Source: Unio delphinus
Lineage: Eukaryota > Mollusca > Bivalvia > Unionida > Unionidae
Direction: 5' to 3'
NCBI GenBank assembly: GCA_029339505.1
Contig: JAQISU010000036.1
Coordinates: 7,416,501-7,480,500, forward strand
Length of the DNA: 64,000 bases
The translations under genes were made by a program, and so were the position numbers. Below, in pieces: positions 37,256 to 49,050 of the stretch; the stretch's first letter is position 1; every line of letters starts with the position of its first letter. The notes under the pieces were generated by a model, which had not been told where the DNA came from, searched no databases, and was given only the letters and a program-made list of their open reading frames with translations.

Positions 37256-37287
37256 ACACACACACACACACACACATACACACACAA
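37256..37287. repeat. (CA)n microsatellite
   Basis: Short CA run with one catac interruption. Confidence 0.9.
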
Positions 37288-37857
37288 GCATGAGCTAGAT
37301 TATTTAAAGAGTTTGAGAGAGCTTTATAGCTGTTGAACTTATTTTGTACTTCAAATAAAATTAGACTTTTATAATGCAGTAATTGAAATCAACACTATTT
37401 TTAAACAGACAATGTTTGGTATAAAATTATTTTACATTTTCAATTTCAGTAATTAAAGTACAATATATGTCGCACACTAATTACTTTACAACATTTTAAG
37501 TTACCTGCAAAACTTTTATTGGTTTAAATCGTGTTTCTCACGATTACCGTCAATCAAAACTGATTCTTCGCTTTCTTCACTTAAACTCAGTGTCAACATT
37601 GTAAAATTTTCAGAATCAATTATTCATTAAGAATTAATCCAGAAAAATGTAATATATTTTCATCAAGTTCATCCCTTCCGTAGTTTTCTTGTGTGAAGTA
37701 ATGTTTGATTCCTGTCACTGTAGCTAGCAATCCCTTGTAGACTTTATCCAAGAAACACATTTTTACGATTTCGACGGTAAATATTGATAGCTCTAGCGTT
37801 GTACCTCGATAATGTGTGGAAGATAATATAAAATATTCTTTGTTTATCCAATCACAG

Positions 37858-37959
37858 TCGCTGATCAAGACGGGGACAGTGTAAGATGCCGTTGGTCTAA
37901 TGCGACTGATGAATGTGGCGACATCTGTTTATCATTGCTCGGAGCTGTTTTAAATGAGG

Positions 37960-38013
<54 letters not shown>

Positions 38014-38027
38014 CATCATCATCATGA
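37858..38027 (+). pseudogene. Pseudogene exon 4, overrun by microsatellite
   Basis: After tccaatcacag the exon completes a Val codon in phase 1 and reads VADQDGDSVRCRWSNATDEC, then GDICLSLLGAVLNEVYS. From 37964 the coding sequence becomes (CT)n and then (ATC)n, read as (SL)n and poly-Ser, up to an in-frame TGA at 38025-38027. A possible new donor (gacag/gtttac) lies at 38030. The Cys expected after LNE in this module is absent, apparently replaced by the repeat. Confidence 0.75.
37964..38024. repeat. (CT)n(ATC)n compound microsatellite inside exon 4
   Basis: About 44 bp of CT followed by six atc triplets, in place of the coding sequence following VLNEVYS. Confidence 0.95.
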
Positions 38028-38540
38028 CAGGTTTACCTATGTACCATTAAAAGATTTGTTGTGAATAATTAGATATTTACTGCATGGAGTAACTTAGTTT
38101 TTAAACATGCCACAAGTTGTATTCAACATGTCATTTTCAATTAACAGTTCATCTTTTTCATTTTTCAGTTACTATGTGTCAGACAGTGATACAATTTGTA
38201 TAGAGAAGGGTTGTTCTTTTTACTACATATTCAAATGCAAATGTAATTATTGCTTGAATATACATTTTATATAAGACTGACATTCTCATTTTTTTTAATC
38301 AGTAGACTAACTGATAAACTAATGAATGGTTAGTTTTATTGTAGAGAATATAGAATATAATTTTATTTTTTGTGCATTATCAGATTTAATGAGGACTTTT
38401 AATTTTTTTTAAGATCCCACTAACTTGTTGTGCTTCCTGTATACATGTGTATAGATATTACATTATGTTGGAGGAAAAAATATTTCCCCAAATTTTATTT
38501 AAGAATATGCGATTTCATCATGACTATAAATAAGAAAAAA
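38028..38540. other. Non-coding stretch, nothing recognised
   Basis: I looked for a continuation of the pseudogene (fifth exon) and saw none. Confidence 0.4.
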
Positions 38541-39960
38541 GCTGTCACTTTGTCTTTTGTGTCTAATTTCATTCCACTTTGCTTGGCCCATGGTATGCAA
38601 AAGAATGCTGTTTCATAGTAGGAATAATCAGTATATGGTTTTCAGAAGAGAAGCTTAAGTATCTTGCTGGTGCGTGTGTACAACATGGGTGAGGTCAGAT
38701 AGGACATGTGTCTGTCAGTGAAACGTAGAACACGTTTTGTGTTTGATTCTGGATAGGGTATAGAGCAGCAGGATATGTGCTCTAGTCGTGCTACTCTAAG
38801 TCTAAGTATGATCCGAGCAGCTGTGTTTGAACTTTTTGAAGTTTGTGGAGTAGATATTGAGATGAACTAGACAGAATTGAGCTATGATAGTCCAGTCTTG
38901 AAAGTACTAATGAACACTAATGGCAACAGCTGAAAGATATTTGCGAATGGAGCTGATGCAGCTCAAGATATGCAATTCTTGTATATAATCATGACATGTG
39001 CAATCTGAGAGTACTGTCCAGAGTAACTCCCAGGTTTCGTACTGACTGTGAATTTAATGTTGGTGGTGCTGATATGTATTGTTTGAGGTAAAGAATGTGA
39101 ATGAGAAAGTCTTTATGTTGTGATCAGAATAGCCTCAGTGTTATCATCATTCATCTGCAGCTTCTTACATATCATGATCATCGATGATTTCACAACTTAA
39201 ATACACATCTCTAATACTTGGACGGTAGCAGCAACTTCAGTTGGGTGGCTCGATTTATATATTTCGGTGTCGTCAGTGTATAATTGTTGAGACACTGGAT
39301 GATAATCTATGACACTTGAGAGTGGCTGAGTGTATAGACGGATGACAGCCAGTCCAAGAACAGACCCCTCTGGAGCAATTCAACATATCAAGTGTGAAGA
39401 GGTGTATTCCATTTGCAGAGAAACTTTGTCTGTTGCCCAAGTAGGACTTGAACCACATTATCATGAATGTCATATATATGCTGGAGACTGTGAAGTAATA
39501 TATCATAGTCTATTTTGTATAATGATGCAGACAAATGAAGAAGGTTGAGGGCTATAATCTTTCTGCTATCCAAAGCAAAGAGAAATGACATTAACTACTT
39601 TTAGACTTGTAGTTTTAGTACTATGGCAAGAGCGATATGCAGATTTTACATTGATAAAAAGACTGTTTGAATTCAGATGAGGTACAAGTTGTGATAGAAC
39701 AACCTTTTCTAAGATTGGGCTAATACAAGATGTAATATTTGTTCTGGCAAACCATAATACGTGCAGAAGGAACAAATATTAAGACTTGCTATTTCTGTGT
39801 CTCCACCTATTAAACTGAAAATCGTCCTAGAATCGCTTGAACGTATTTCCCTAGCTAGTGACAATTTTTTGTTTCTGAAGAAACCTCCCAATAAATAGCC
39901 AGAACACGTAACTATATTTTGACTAATTTGACCCTTTCTCATCTTTGTTTTGACTTAAAC
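38540..39960 (-). mobile_element. Degraded CR1/L2-like LINE, RT region
   Basis: Minus-strand frames appear in the right order for a non-LTR RT: NKKLSLAREIRSSDSRTIFS near 39.85 kb; ISPILEKVVLSQLVPHLNSN and SAYRSCHSTKTTSLKVVN near 39.65 kb; ALNLLHLSASLYKIDYDILL near 39.5 kb; WFKSYLGNRQSFSANG near 39.45 kb; then a remnant of GVPQGSxLG in several frames. The 3' part (38.56-38.95 kb) matches the LINE end at 33.4-33.75 kb. Many frameshifts and stops; no endonuclease and no clear 3' tail. Same orientation as the 33-kb copy and apparently the same family. Confidence 0.78.
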
Positions 39961-40834
39961 TATGCTCGAAACAATCATTTCTTGCATAAATTGAAATATT
40001 TGAAAGCAATTTTGACATATTAAGCATGTCAACTTAATGACAACAAAATAAGGTTCATTTCTTGTTATGTATGATAATCAAAGACATCATTTAGGCTTGA
40101 TGCAGCAATTTTTTTTTCATTCTAGGGAGAGTTATCATTTGCCAATAATATCCTGCATATTATGTTTTTAAATTTGTAGTAATGTGCAATTTATAATTTT
40201 ATTGGTGAAATTAAAGCATGGTTTGACAAATCTCCAATTAATAAATAAATACAACATAGTGAGGTAAGAACTAAATGTTTTATTTCACCAGAATAAAGTT
40301 TTACTTTACCAGTTATGATACAAAAATAAAAATTAACGTTAATGATCAGAAATTAGTCGTATGAATGATTTTTAATGAAGTGTATTATATTACCCTTCTG
40401 ACAAGAGTTGCATGTAATTAAATTGAGAACAGTCTGCTCACAGACTTGTAAACGTTCATTAGTACTGAAGAGTGAAAGGTAAGCACTTGTATGAGCTTGA
40501 TATAAACAAAGAAAAATGTATGAAATTTTAACGAATAATGTGGGCAATGTTCTTGACATGAGAAAACAATTATCAGCAGTGTTGCACTTTGAGGGAGATC
40601 TGTGGGAACCTCCCATCTCAAACAACCAATGTCCCCCAATGATAGATAATTATATCAGCCAGATATACATAAAATGCCCCCCCCCCCTGAAAGCCCAACC
40701 AATATGCAACACTTGGTCAGCACTGACACTGCACTCCTCTCATCATAGAGTGGTTTGAGAATCTTGACATTTTTAATTGACATTTCTAAAAGGTTGGATT
40801 GTTTAATTTTAAGCCCCAAAAAGGTAAATAAAAA
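39961..40834. other. Non-coding stretch, nothing recognised
   Basis: A C-run lies at 40677-40688. Overlapping ORFs on both strands at 40353-40758 show no recognisable motif. Confidence 0.4.
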
Positions 40835-40975
40835 AAAACTTGCCAGTAGCTTCGCATGCATCAGTTACAGTAGTTCTTCTCAGGTTCTTCTTCCACCAGT
40901 TATAGTGGATGCTATATATAACCTATTGTGTGCTGAAAAATGGCATTAAACGCCCACAACAGCAACAACAATGGT
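40835..40975 (+). mobile_element. SINE 3' half, 5'-truncated copy
   Basis: cttgccagtagcttcgc, ggttcttcttccaccag and tgtgctgaaaaatggcattaaa followed by acaacagcaacaaca match the 3' half of the tRNA-derived SINE. The tRNA-like head is missing. Confidence 0.75.
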
Positions 40976-42106
40976 TTTGATTCATCTGATACTACAGTGA
41001 TGGCATTCATTATGACATTATTGCAACCTTTTTGATATTTGAGCCTATACAGAAATGCAGTTCTTAAAATGAATAGGAGATAAGTTTGCCAAACAGATTA
41101 TTAAGAAATTCATCAGAGCAATATCTCCCATTGCAGGAAAAAAATTTGATTATGCCAGGCTGGGTCAAGTCCAGTGTTGGTGGAATGTGGTTGTTCCAAA
41201 ATTTCAAAAGGCCCTGTCTTCCTCGAAAGGGCACCAAAGCTAAACTATGTGTGTCTGTTCACTCCAAGTGTGTATACTACCCAGTAAACATGTGCAAGAA
41301 TAAACCAATGGTCAAATTTAAAGTGTACATTTGTGTGTATGAGTTTTTTAAGCGCGGGTGGGTGCAGGCCAGACCCACGCACACCCCCTGGCTAGTGGCT
41401 ATGTCAGTGCAAAGTATTTTAATGCAAAACTAGTACAGTTGTTTCACATGCAATTCATATGGGTTCCATTATTGAGTAGTGGAACAAGTTTGCTAACATT
41501 CTCTTTGGAAAACTAGCTTGCTGTCTTCGTGGCATGTTAGGTATTTGTATCAATACCTATTAATTTGTCTTTGCAGTATTTACATATAACTGAATAGTTT
41601 GTAAACAAATCTTCATGTACTTGTTATTCACAGTATTTCAGTTAAATCATGACAATTAAATAAGGCCTAATGTTCTAGTGTTTTTTATCCATAAATATTG
41701 TTAAAGTTTTTCATACCAAAAAACAGTTTGATTACCATATTCCAGTTTTAATTTCTAAATAAACTTTACAGAAGTCTTATCGTAGTGTATGAAATCATTT
41801 TTACATTTTTGTCTTCTTTATTGGCTTTGATTTCATTTTACCGATTATAAACTCATTATTGGTTTCACATCTAATAAGAGCAGTAAGCTTGTTTTAAAAG
41901 AACATGTTTTGTCTTTCTTATTGCACTGAATACACTGGAAACTGCCCATGATAATGAAAAGATGAAGTAAAAAAAGTGATGCAGACAATTAGCCAATTAT
42001 GGTAACTGCAAATAGATCAAATTCTATTACTAAAATATGCATGATTATAAACATAAGACTGAATAGAATGCCACTAGAATCTGGTTGATATGCATATGTT
42101 CATCTG
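40976..42106. other. Non-coding stretch, nothing firmly recognised
   Basis: A 115-codon + strand ORF at 41086-41433 and an alternative short exon-like frame at 41137-41243 (after ccattgcag) were considered and not called. Confidence 0.4.
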
Positions 42107-43112
42107 TAGGGCTATCAAAAACCACGGAAAACTAACCCGGGTACCCGTTGTGCCGTTTAACGGGTACCCGGGTACTCGTTAGAACGTGAAAGACATGTAC
42201 AACCCTTGACCAACAATTTTTTTCGCCACTAAATTACACGTTAAACGTAACCATATATTGATTACATTTTTTTCGGTATATCCACATTCCAAAAATCTTG
42301 TTTCTGTTAACATTCCATTAATCCCACAGACCGTCTTTTAGAAAAGACTGCTTTATGTTACTTTCAATATAAGTGTACGCTTGTCCATGGACTTAAATTT
42401 TCTGACAGTGTCATGTTCTGTTTATAGCAAACCTTGTTCTACTTTCCCTTGAATTATATTTATAGCATCTGAGCTTAAGGAGGAGAGAACAGACTATATT
42501 TATTTTTATGGCTACTATATAATATGTCCAAATTATATGTACAACAACTTTAGCAATTTTTTATTGTCGATATCACGTGGCTGTATGACCTGTGATTTCA
42601 TTGACAAGTAGGTTGCAAGATTTGTGTAGTCACATGACTAAGAATGCAAATTGCCAGATCCGGGTCAAATTTCAGCAATGATGTACTTTCATCTCGTCTG
42701 TCAGCAGATTAAAGACATAAAAAATGCTATGCTCACGATTTTTGAGAAAATAAATCATATTCCTATCGATTTCATGCAGGTATATCTCGCTGAAAGATCG
42801 TTCCAGTTTGCTGCACCGGCATGTAAGCAGCTACCTTATGCCGATATCAAATGGTGTCAGCGAATTCCAACTTTTCGATAGGAAATGCACTCTGATCCAA
42901 CACCCCAGCATGAATGTCCAAATATCAAAACTGGGTGGCAAGGATCAGGGGAAACTCGGACTACTCAGACCAGCGTGCTGCTGATATATGATATTTTGAT
43001 AGTATTGTCGACAGCTTAATTTTGTGAACGGTTACTCGTCATTAATTTTCAATGTTCGGGTTTATCGCGACGTTTGAGTTCCAGATTTCCTGGGTACCTG
43101 TTGACAGCCCTA
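42107..43112. mobile_element. hAT-like non-autonomous DNA transposon
   Basis: The left end tagggctatcaaaaacc and the inverted right end (tagggctgtcaacagg on the minus strand) share TAGGGCT(A/G)TCAA, the hAT-type terminal consensus. The flanks ttcatctg (42099-42106) and ttcgtttg (43113-43120) match at 6 of 8, consistent with an old 8-bp target-site duplication, the length hAT elements make. At 1006 bp it is too short for a full transposase. The 76-codon ORF at 42651-42881 has no recognisable BED-finger or hATC motif. A perfect hairpin sits just inside the left end. Confidence 0.78.
42136..42172. repeat. Perfect 14-bp inverted repeat in the hAT element
   Basis: CCCGGGTACCCGTT, 9-nt loop, AACGGGTACCCGGG. 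Very GC-rich against its AT-rich setting, 29 bp from the left terminus. A related ggttactcg / gggtacc stretch lies near the right end. Confidence 0.9.
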
Positions 43113-43120
43113 TTCGTTTG

Positions 43121-45002
43121 CAACTACATTTCCTCTTAATCCACTGGGTAGAAATTGCCCAAAATAGGCTGCTGTTGTAATAAATGTATAACAGAAGTAT
43201 GATATTTTGAGTCCTATTGCTGGTATCCATGTAAGAATGTTTGATTTGTAAGAAAATATACAGAATAATAATGTTGCAAATAATTGTAAATTGTAAAAGT
43301 GTATGAAAATGACATACAACATAGTGATTTTTGACCAAACTGTATGGAAATGACATCCAATATAGTGACTTTACCAAACTGTATGGATATTTCTCTTTTG
43401 AGGATAACACATAAGATAATGTATTTATGTTCAAACACCTGGCTTATGGCATGGAATGGCAATGGGGAAAGCATGTTATATAAACATCTTTTATTGCATG
43501 GACGGACAATAAAAATGATATATCTAAAACTTTTGTAATTAAGCTTTTCTTTTGCATTATGTTTTTTTTTTTGTTGGTATTATTTATGCAATAGTAGATT
43601 TTAAATATGCAATTTTTACCTTTTATAGGCTTCTTTGTAAGATATTAGATACATGCAGTCCCAAATTTGTTTTGATCCTTCGAATGTGTTGATTGTATTT
43701 CAATGTATGCAAGAATCAATCTTCTTATTTTGTCTTTGAAGCCTCATTGAGTAAAGAATGTATCATTGAGGGCCATCCATTTAGTGCCTGTGCATGGAGG
43801 GTGGATGGGGATTAACCAAAATGCATACACTTGCGTATGGGAGGTGTCTACTACAAATGTGTTTGCACATATGAAACGGGTGGTGGGGGTGGTTGTGAAA
43901 CCTCCATAATAATTTGTCTTATACGTAACCTGTATGACTGTGTTCAGTTGGCATTTGAATTTTATTGGACAATAGATTAAATTTTTCAAGATGCAGCTTA
44001 TTTATTTGGTGTTATTTATTTGGTGCAGCCACAATAAGACATTTAACGTCAGTGGTATATCTGTGTTATTAAACCCATTGATATTATTAATCCGTCATCA
44101 TTTCTGAGTATTAAATATGGGCTGTTCTTTAGAATTGTGGGGTGGTGGTGCATCAAGCATACATACATGGGGTTGCGGTGTAAAAAAGCATGTATATAAT
44201 GGGTGGGGTCAAGCTTTGCCCTATCTTTTCTTATGTATTAAAGGGATGGCCACTTGACAGTTAAACGTTTATACTGCCTAATTTAATATGTTTCCTTTGT
44301 CAATTTTAGATCCATTTGCCAGCTGATCTTGTGATCTGTGCTCTGACCAGAGATAGCGTTTAAATGTGCCAAAGTCACCCTAATTGTGTAGGCATTTCTC
44401 ATATGGGTCTAAAGACTTGATTGTGCATTATAAGTTTTGAAACATTATAAGAACGATGGAAGTGAAAAGAATGAAATTACTAGTTTTAGCTTGCAGACAC
44501 TGACTTTGGTAAATATGATTAGCAGCATATTTTATATCAAAATATTAATGTCAAATTCTATGCTAAATCATAAAATTGTAACATTACAATTTTTCAGTTG
44601 CTTTAAAATAAACTTAATTTTCAAGAAAAATAATTGAATAATTGATAGGTATGATTTGTATTTTTAGCATGTAATATATTGCTCAGTTTATCGTCATCGC
44701 CAAGTTCTCTAAACTGTTATACTTGTTAAAATTTTGCTCAGTTTATTTTTTATGACAGCTTGGATTCATGTATTTCTATGTTTATTTGGTAAAAATGGTA
44801 AAACCTGTCCATTATCCATCTTCTAAACAACCAGAAAAATGAAAACAAAATTTAGCACACAGCATCTATGCAGCAGAGTTTTAAAGTTTTTTAGATAAAA
44901 CCATATTTGTCAATATTTTATTCAATTAAACTTGGAACAATTACTTTTAAAAAGTCACTGAATATATTTTCATATATTTATCAGAAAGTATCAAATCATT
45001 AT
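43121..45002. other. Non-coding stretch, nothing recognised
   Basis: Contains short GT-rich segments (tggtgggggtgg near 43880, ggggtggtggtg near 44140) but no supported gene or element. Confidence 0.45.
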
Positions 45003-45085
45003 GCTGATCCACTCTCCTTATATCACGGCTGCTGATCAACTCCTTATATCAAGACTGTTGATCCACTCTTCTTATATCACGACTT
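45003..45085. repeat. ~30-bp repeat, 3 units
   Basis: gctgatccactctccttata followed by tcacg, three imperfect copies. Confidence 0.75.
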
Positions 45086-47683
45086 AACTTAACATGGAGT
45101 GTATTAAGTATTTTAAAAAAAATTAAAATGAATTTGATTAATCATCTGATTTGGCCACCAGTACTCAAAGGGATAATTTTTAACATGACTTAAAATCAGT
45201 TATCTTTGCATAAGATCTAGCTTTGAGGGACTTCTTATTATAAATTTCAGCCTGGTAAGCTAGTAAAAGTTTGCTTGTAAGAATGATGTCATCCATTTAT
45301 AATACTAGTTGATTGTGTATCTTTTATATTCTGTATTGAAATCAACATAAGATAGAATAGATCTCAGAATTATCACAAGACATCTTGAAAAAAGTTTTAT
45401 TTTCATGAAACATATAATGCATCAATTATATTTATTTCCAAACCTTTTCAGAACCTCTCATGAGAAGATCCTAGATATTTTGACAAGTGAACAGTGTTGC
45501 AGTAACCATACAAAGAAGAAAATAATTGTGAACACTATAGACAGAAAAGAGCGTCATACATGATTTCGTACAAATGTTCACCTGAAATACATGATTGACA
45601 TGTGTAAAAAAAACTACAATTTAATTCATTTTGGCATTAATATATGATGAGATCAAAACAAAGCATCATCACATTGTTACACCAAAAATGTTGCTAGCAT
45701 TACATTCTTGTTGTAATGTTGGAACATCAATGGTTATTCTATTGATTATTTGCAGCATAATTGATGACAGAAGCCAAATGATCCTTTGGAGTAATAACTA
45801 CCCATTGTGTATGTTATGATTTTATAATCTCATAAACTTCTAATGAGATAATATTATGCATTTGGACGTGATTACAACAGATCATACACCATTTTTTTGG
45901 AGGCATCAACTTTCATCCTTCAATAAATGTTTCATTTTGAGAAAATTAAGTCTCAATTGTGTTTTTTTCTCACTTGCTCTTACTGTTGAAAATAACATGA
46001 TTAATTGTTAATGTGCATTAGCTGAAAGATGAAAAAAGCTCTGTAATGGAGTAACATCCTGCTTTCTGTTACCATTTTTTATTTCTTTGTTTCAACTTAA
46101 GTCAGACATTCATTAAAGTTCAGCTTCTCTGATTCAGAAAAAATGTTTTTTTTTAGAATCGCACAGAATTGACCTCTCTTCTAGTGTCGGATATTAAAGG
46201 GTATGGTGTTATTATTTTGTTTTTGACAACAACATACAATTTTAATTAAATACATAATTCCCGCGTGTTTCTCAGATGTTTTAAATTAATATTTTTGGTG
46301 GTAGTAACTTGTAACATTATAACCATTTATTGTAATAGCAGTCAATTTTAGTGACCTAAATGTCACAGACTACTAGAGCACAGTCATAAGGTTCATGGTA
46401 GAGTTATCTTCCCATTTTAGTGTCTTTTGTGTTGCTTACTCATCAGGGTTTATGTTAGGAATGTAGGAATATAGGGATATCAAACAGTACTCTGCTTCTT
46501 TACATTAAGAAGGTAACCATGACAGCATGGGTACCTCATTGACATTTTAGTTTTAAATATTGATTGATTCCTTGATTGAAAGAAGCTAGTGTAAATATGT
46601 AGAATTTCAAAAGTCAGAAAAGAATATTACATTTCAAGATTGATTTAGCAGGGTCTTTTAAAATAAGATCTTGGTCAAGTAAGTTTGCCTGATGATTTAC
46701 ATAATTTAAAGGTTGTTTTATAAAAAACAGATTATTTTCTCACCAAATGCTGTAAATACGGTTTAAGTGCAACTGCCCACTTATAAATGTGTAAAAACTC
46801 TTTATCAATTGTTTCATGGGAGTAAGTAGTGAGTTCTCGTTACTACGTTGGTGCCGCCACTGCTACTGCTCAATTAATCGGATTACCTCTGTACTTGACT
46901 TTCATTGGATAAACAAACACATCGCTTATTGGATGGAATTTTTAGGTTAAAATTTCTTTAAATGTCAGGTACTTATACGGTACTGAGAGGGGTGAAAAAA
47001 TTTAATTCCCAGCCATCTATGTACATATCACTTGCACGATGAGATTTATTTACAAAACCATCTGAAAACGCAGCCAGAAATGGAAAATTAAAATTCTTTG
47101 AACGCTACAAGTCCACGTACTGAATTCCCAAAATCCTCCATGTAGCTCTCTGTACAGTGACTGTTGCCTGATGCCTGACATTTGTGACAACATTTGATGT
47201 TTTTGCTAACTTAGCACTATTTGTTCTTACCTTGCCTTACACGTTTATCCAAATAATTCATAGTTTGAATAATGAAATTAAATGTTCTTCGTTATGCCAG
47301 GTATGTGTTATTGTGTGCATGTTTTGTAAGAAATAAGGAGTTTTAGTTTGAACGAATGATAGTTTTAGCCAAAAAAATTACAATTTTAACAATGAAGTAT
47401 TCTATAAATATTAGATATTTTGATTTATATTTGATTTGGAGTATAATGTGTACATCCATTAAAAAAAAATGATTTCAAAATGCATAGTTGTGGAGAAAAA
47501 AGATTCACTTCTATGTAAAATATTTAGCTGGAATAACGTTTAAGGCCGAATGAACTAAGCATGACACATTAACACCTTCAAAGAGTAAACTGATCATAAA
47601 ATAACTCTACTACATGTTATCCATTTCTGATGAATTTCTACTTTTGCTTTATTAATGTAATGTGCTAAGAAACACCTTTTCAC
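45086..47683. other. Non-coding stretch, nothing recognised
   Basis: AT-rich with short ORFs only; no tandem array or mobile-element end identified. Confidence 0.45.
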
Positions 47684-47908
47684 TTACAAGCCTTTCAACC
47701 AGCTCATCTTCCTGAAATCCTCACATTCCTTGAACTTAATTCTTCTCTCAGCTTGAGAATCATTATTATACCAAATTTTGATTTCATGGTCAATACCCAA
47801 ACGTTCTTTGGAGCATATATTGATAGATGTGTACATCAGTTGCTGGGCTGGTAACAATGGAACTGCCCATAAATTTTCAAGTGTGGATAGAAGATCACTT
47901 CTCCCCAT
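47684..47908 (-). CDS. Exon-like ORF, unidentified
   Basis: Minus-strand frame from an ATG at 47908: MGRSDLLSTLENLWAVPLLP, then INICSKERLGIDHEIKIWYN and FKECEDFRKMSWLKGL. A donor-like ctt/gtaagt falls just before the terminating TAA at 47684-47686, so this could be a first coding exon of about 73 codons. Composition is balanced and unlike neighbouring noise ORFs. No downstream partner exon was found. A second open frame overlaps its first third, which lowers confidence. Confidence 0.3.
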   Translation of the reverse strand: MGRSDLLSTLENLWAVPLLPAQQLMYTSINICSKERLGIDHEIKIWYNNDSQAERRIKFKECEDFRKMSWLKGL

Positions 47909-48801
47909 TTTATATCAACAACTTCAAAAAATATAAAGGATATTGCTTCCATGTTACTTAGACATTAAAAAGATTACCAGTGGATAGTGTTTTTTGCTAC
48001 ATGTTATTATCTGCTTTTTAATTCTATACATATAACATAGTCTTAAGATTAATGGCAATAGCATACAAAGAAGAGTTTGATATAAAAATATTGTATCACA
48101 GATCAGTAAAATCTTCATGAAATGAATATGAGGATTTGGATTAAATAATCATGCTGTCCCACAATGATTTGTGACTTTATAGTATGATTTAATAAAACGA
48201 AAAGTCCCGCAAAGGGGCAAATGCTTGACTGTCCTGTTATTTTTCAATCATTATGGTTAAACCATCATTGATAAATTATTAAACTCCACCAAACCAAATT
48301 TGTATTAAAATAGTATTTTTCCTACATGTCCAAGTTGACATGTTTGCATGATTCCTGTAAGTGCAGTACAAAATTCGTTATGATGGACATTGACGTTGAA
48401 CCTGATGTAATGGGTAGAAAATCATTATAATCTTGTTTCAGTATCAAGATATACCAACATGCTATATTTCGTTAATCATAATGTAAAGTTTTGGGCCTCT
48501 ACTGATCACAGAAAAAGAGAGGTTATATGATGGTCTGTTGTTCTTTGTCTATTCATTGGCAAGTATTTGTTACTGACGTGCTAAACATCATGGAGTATTG
48601 CCATGAAACTTTACACATTAGTCACATGGTCTAGTTCCTCCTACTTGAAAATTGGGCTGTTTAGACATCAAGTGAACATCTGGAAAATCTTTACTTCTTC
48701 CTTGCAGTGGATTGTCATATCAACTTTGCCTTTTCACTAAAAGACCAAATATTATGGCAGATGGTCCTAAATCAAATATATCCACCACAGCAAGAATTGA
48801 G
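47909..48801. other. Non-coding stretch, nothing recognised
   Basis: No coding signal or repeats seen. Confidence 0.4.
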
Positions 48802-49050
48802 GGGCCCCGAATGACCAAGTGGTCTAAAGCGCTGTCCGTTACAGATCACTGCCATCTCACCTCAGTCTGCATGGATTTGAGTTTCGGATTTAGCCAATGT
48901 GGGTATGTGAGAAAGCTTGCCTGTAGCTTCTCGTTGGTCAGTGGGGGTTTCTGGGTTCTTCCTCCACCATTAATACTAGCTGTCATGTATAGCCTATATT
49001 GTGCTGAAAATTGGTGTTAAACCATTGAAACAAAAAAATAGCAAAAATCT
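48802..49050 (+). mobile_element. tRNA-derived SINE, full-length copy
   Basis: Head gaccaagtggtctaaagcgc (box A) and atggatttgagttt (decayed box B), body gtgagaaagcttgcctgtag, cttcctccaccattaatact and tgtgctgaaaattggtgtta, then an A-rich tail. Flanks agcaagaat and agcaaaaat match at 8 of 9, a possible degraded target duplication. The ORF crossing it is incidental. Confidence 0.85.

Larger units (their letters stand above)
31775..38027 (+). pseudogene. Four-exon pseudogene of a secreted, Cys-rich ectodomain protein
   Basis: Four exons with AG/GT borders join in phase (0, 2, 1) into one open design: signal peptide, a KYFRGGIIT...VSWRRS...CTDFSIYEDW module, SCCWIGL, then NSSPTTSVSPIVRVPQGC and VADQDGDSVRCRW. 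I recall this order as the N-terminal module of large predicted secreted or receptor-like proteins expanded in molluscs and other invertebrates; this is unsearched and its function is unknown to me. Three in-frame stops (TAG 31864, TGA 34872, TGA 34965) and a CT/ATC microsatellite replacing the end of exon 4 show decay. Each stop is one G-to-A or C-to-T type change away from the residue expected in the module. No exon is recognised after 38027, so the bulk of any parent protein is missing. Exons are listed separately. Confidence 0.8.

Noticed and set aside
41086..41433. 115-codon + strand ORF, and an alternative frame after ccattgcag reading KKFDYARLGQVQCWWNVVV
   Set aside because: The two frames conflict, no partner exon was found and neither shows a family motif. 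The short alternative looks slightly exon-like but is too weak to call.
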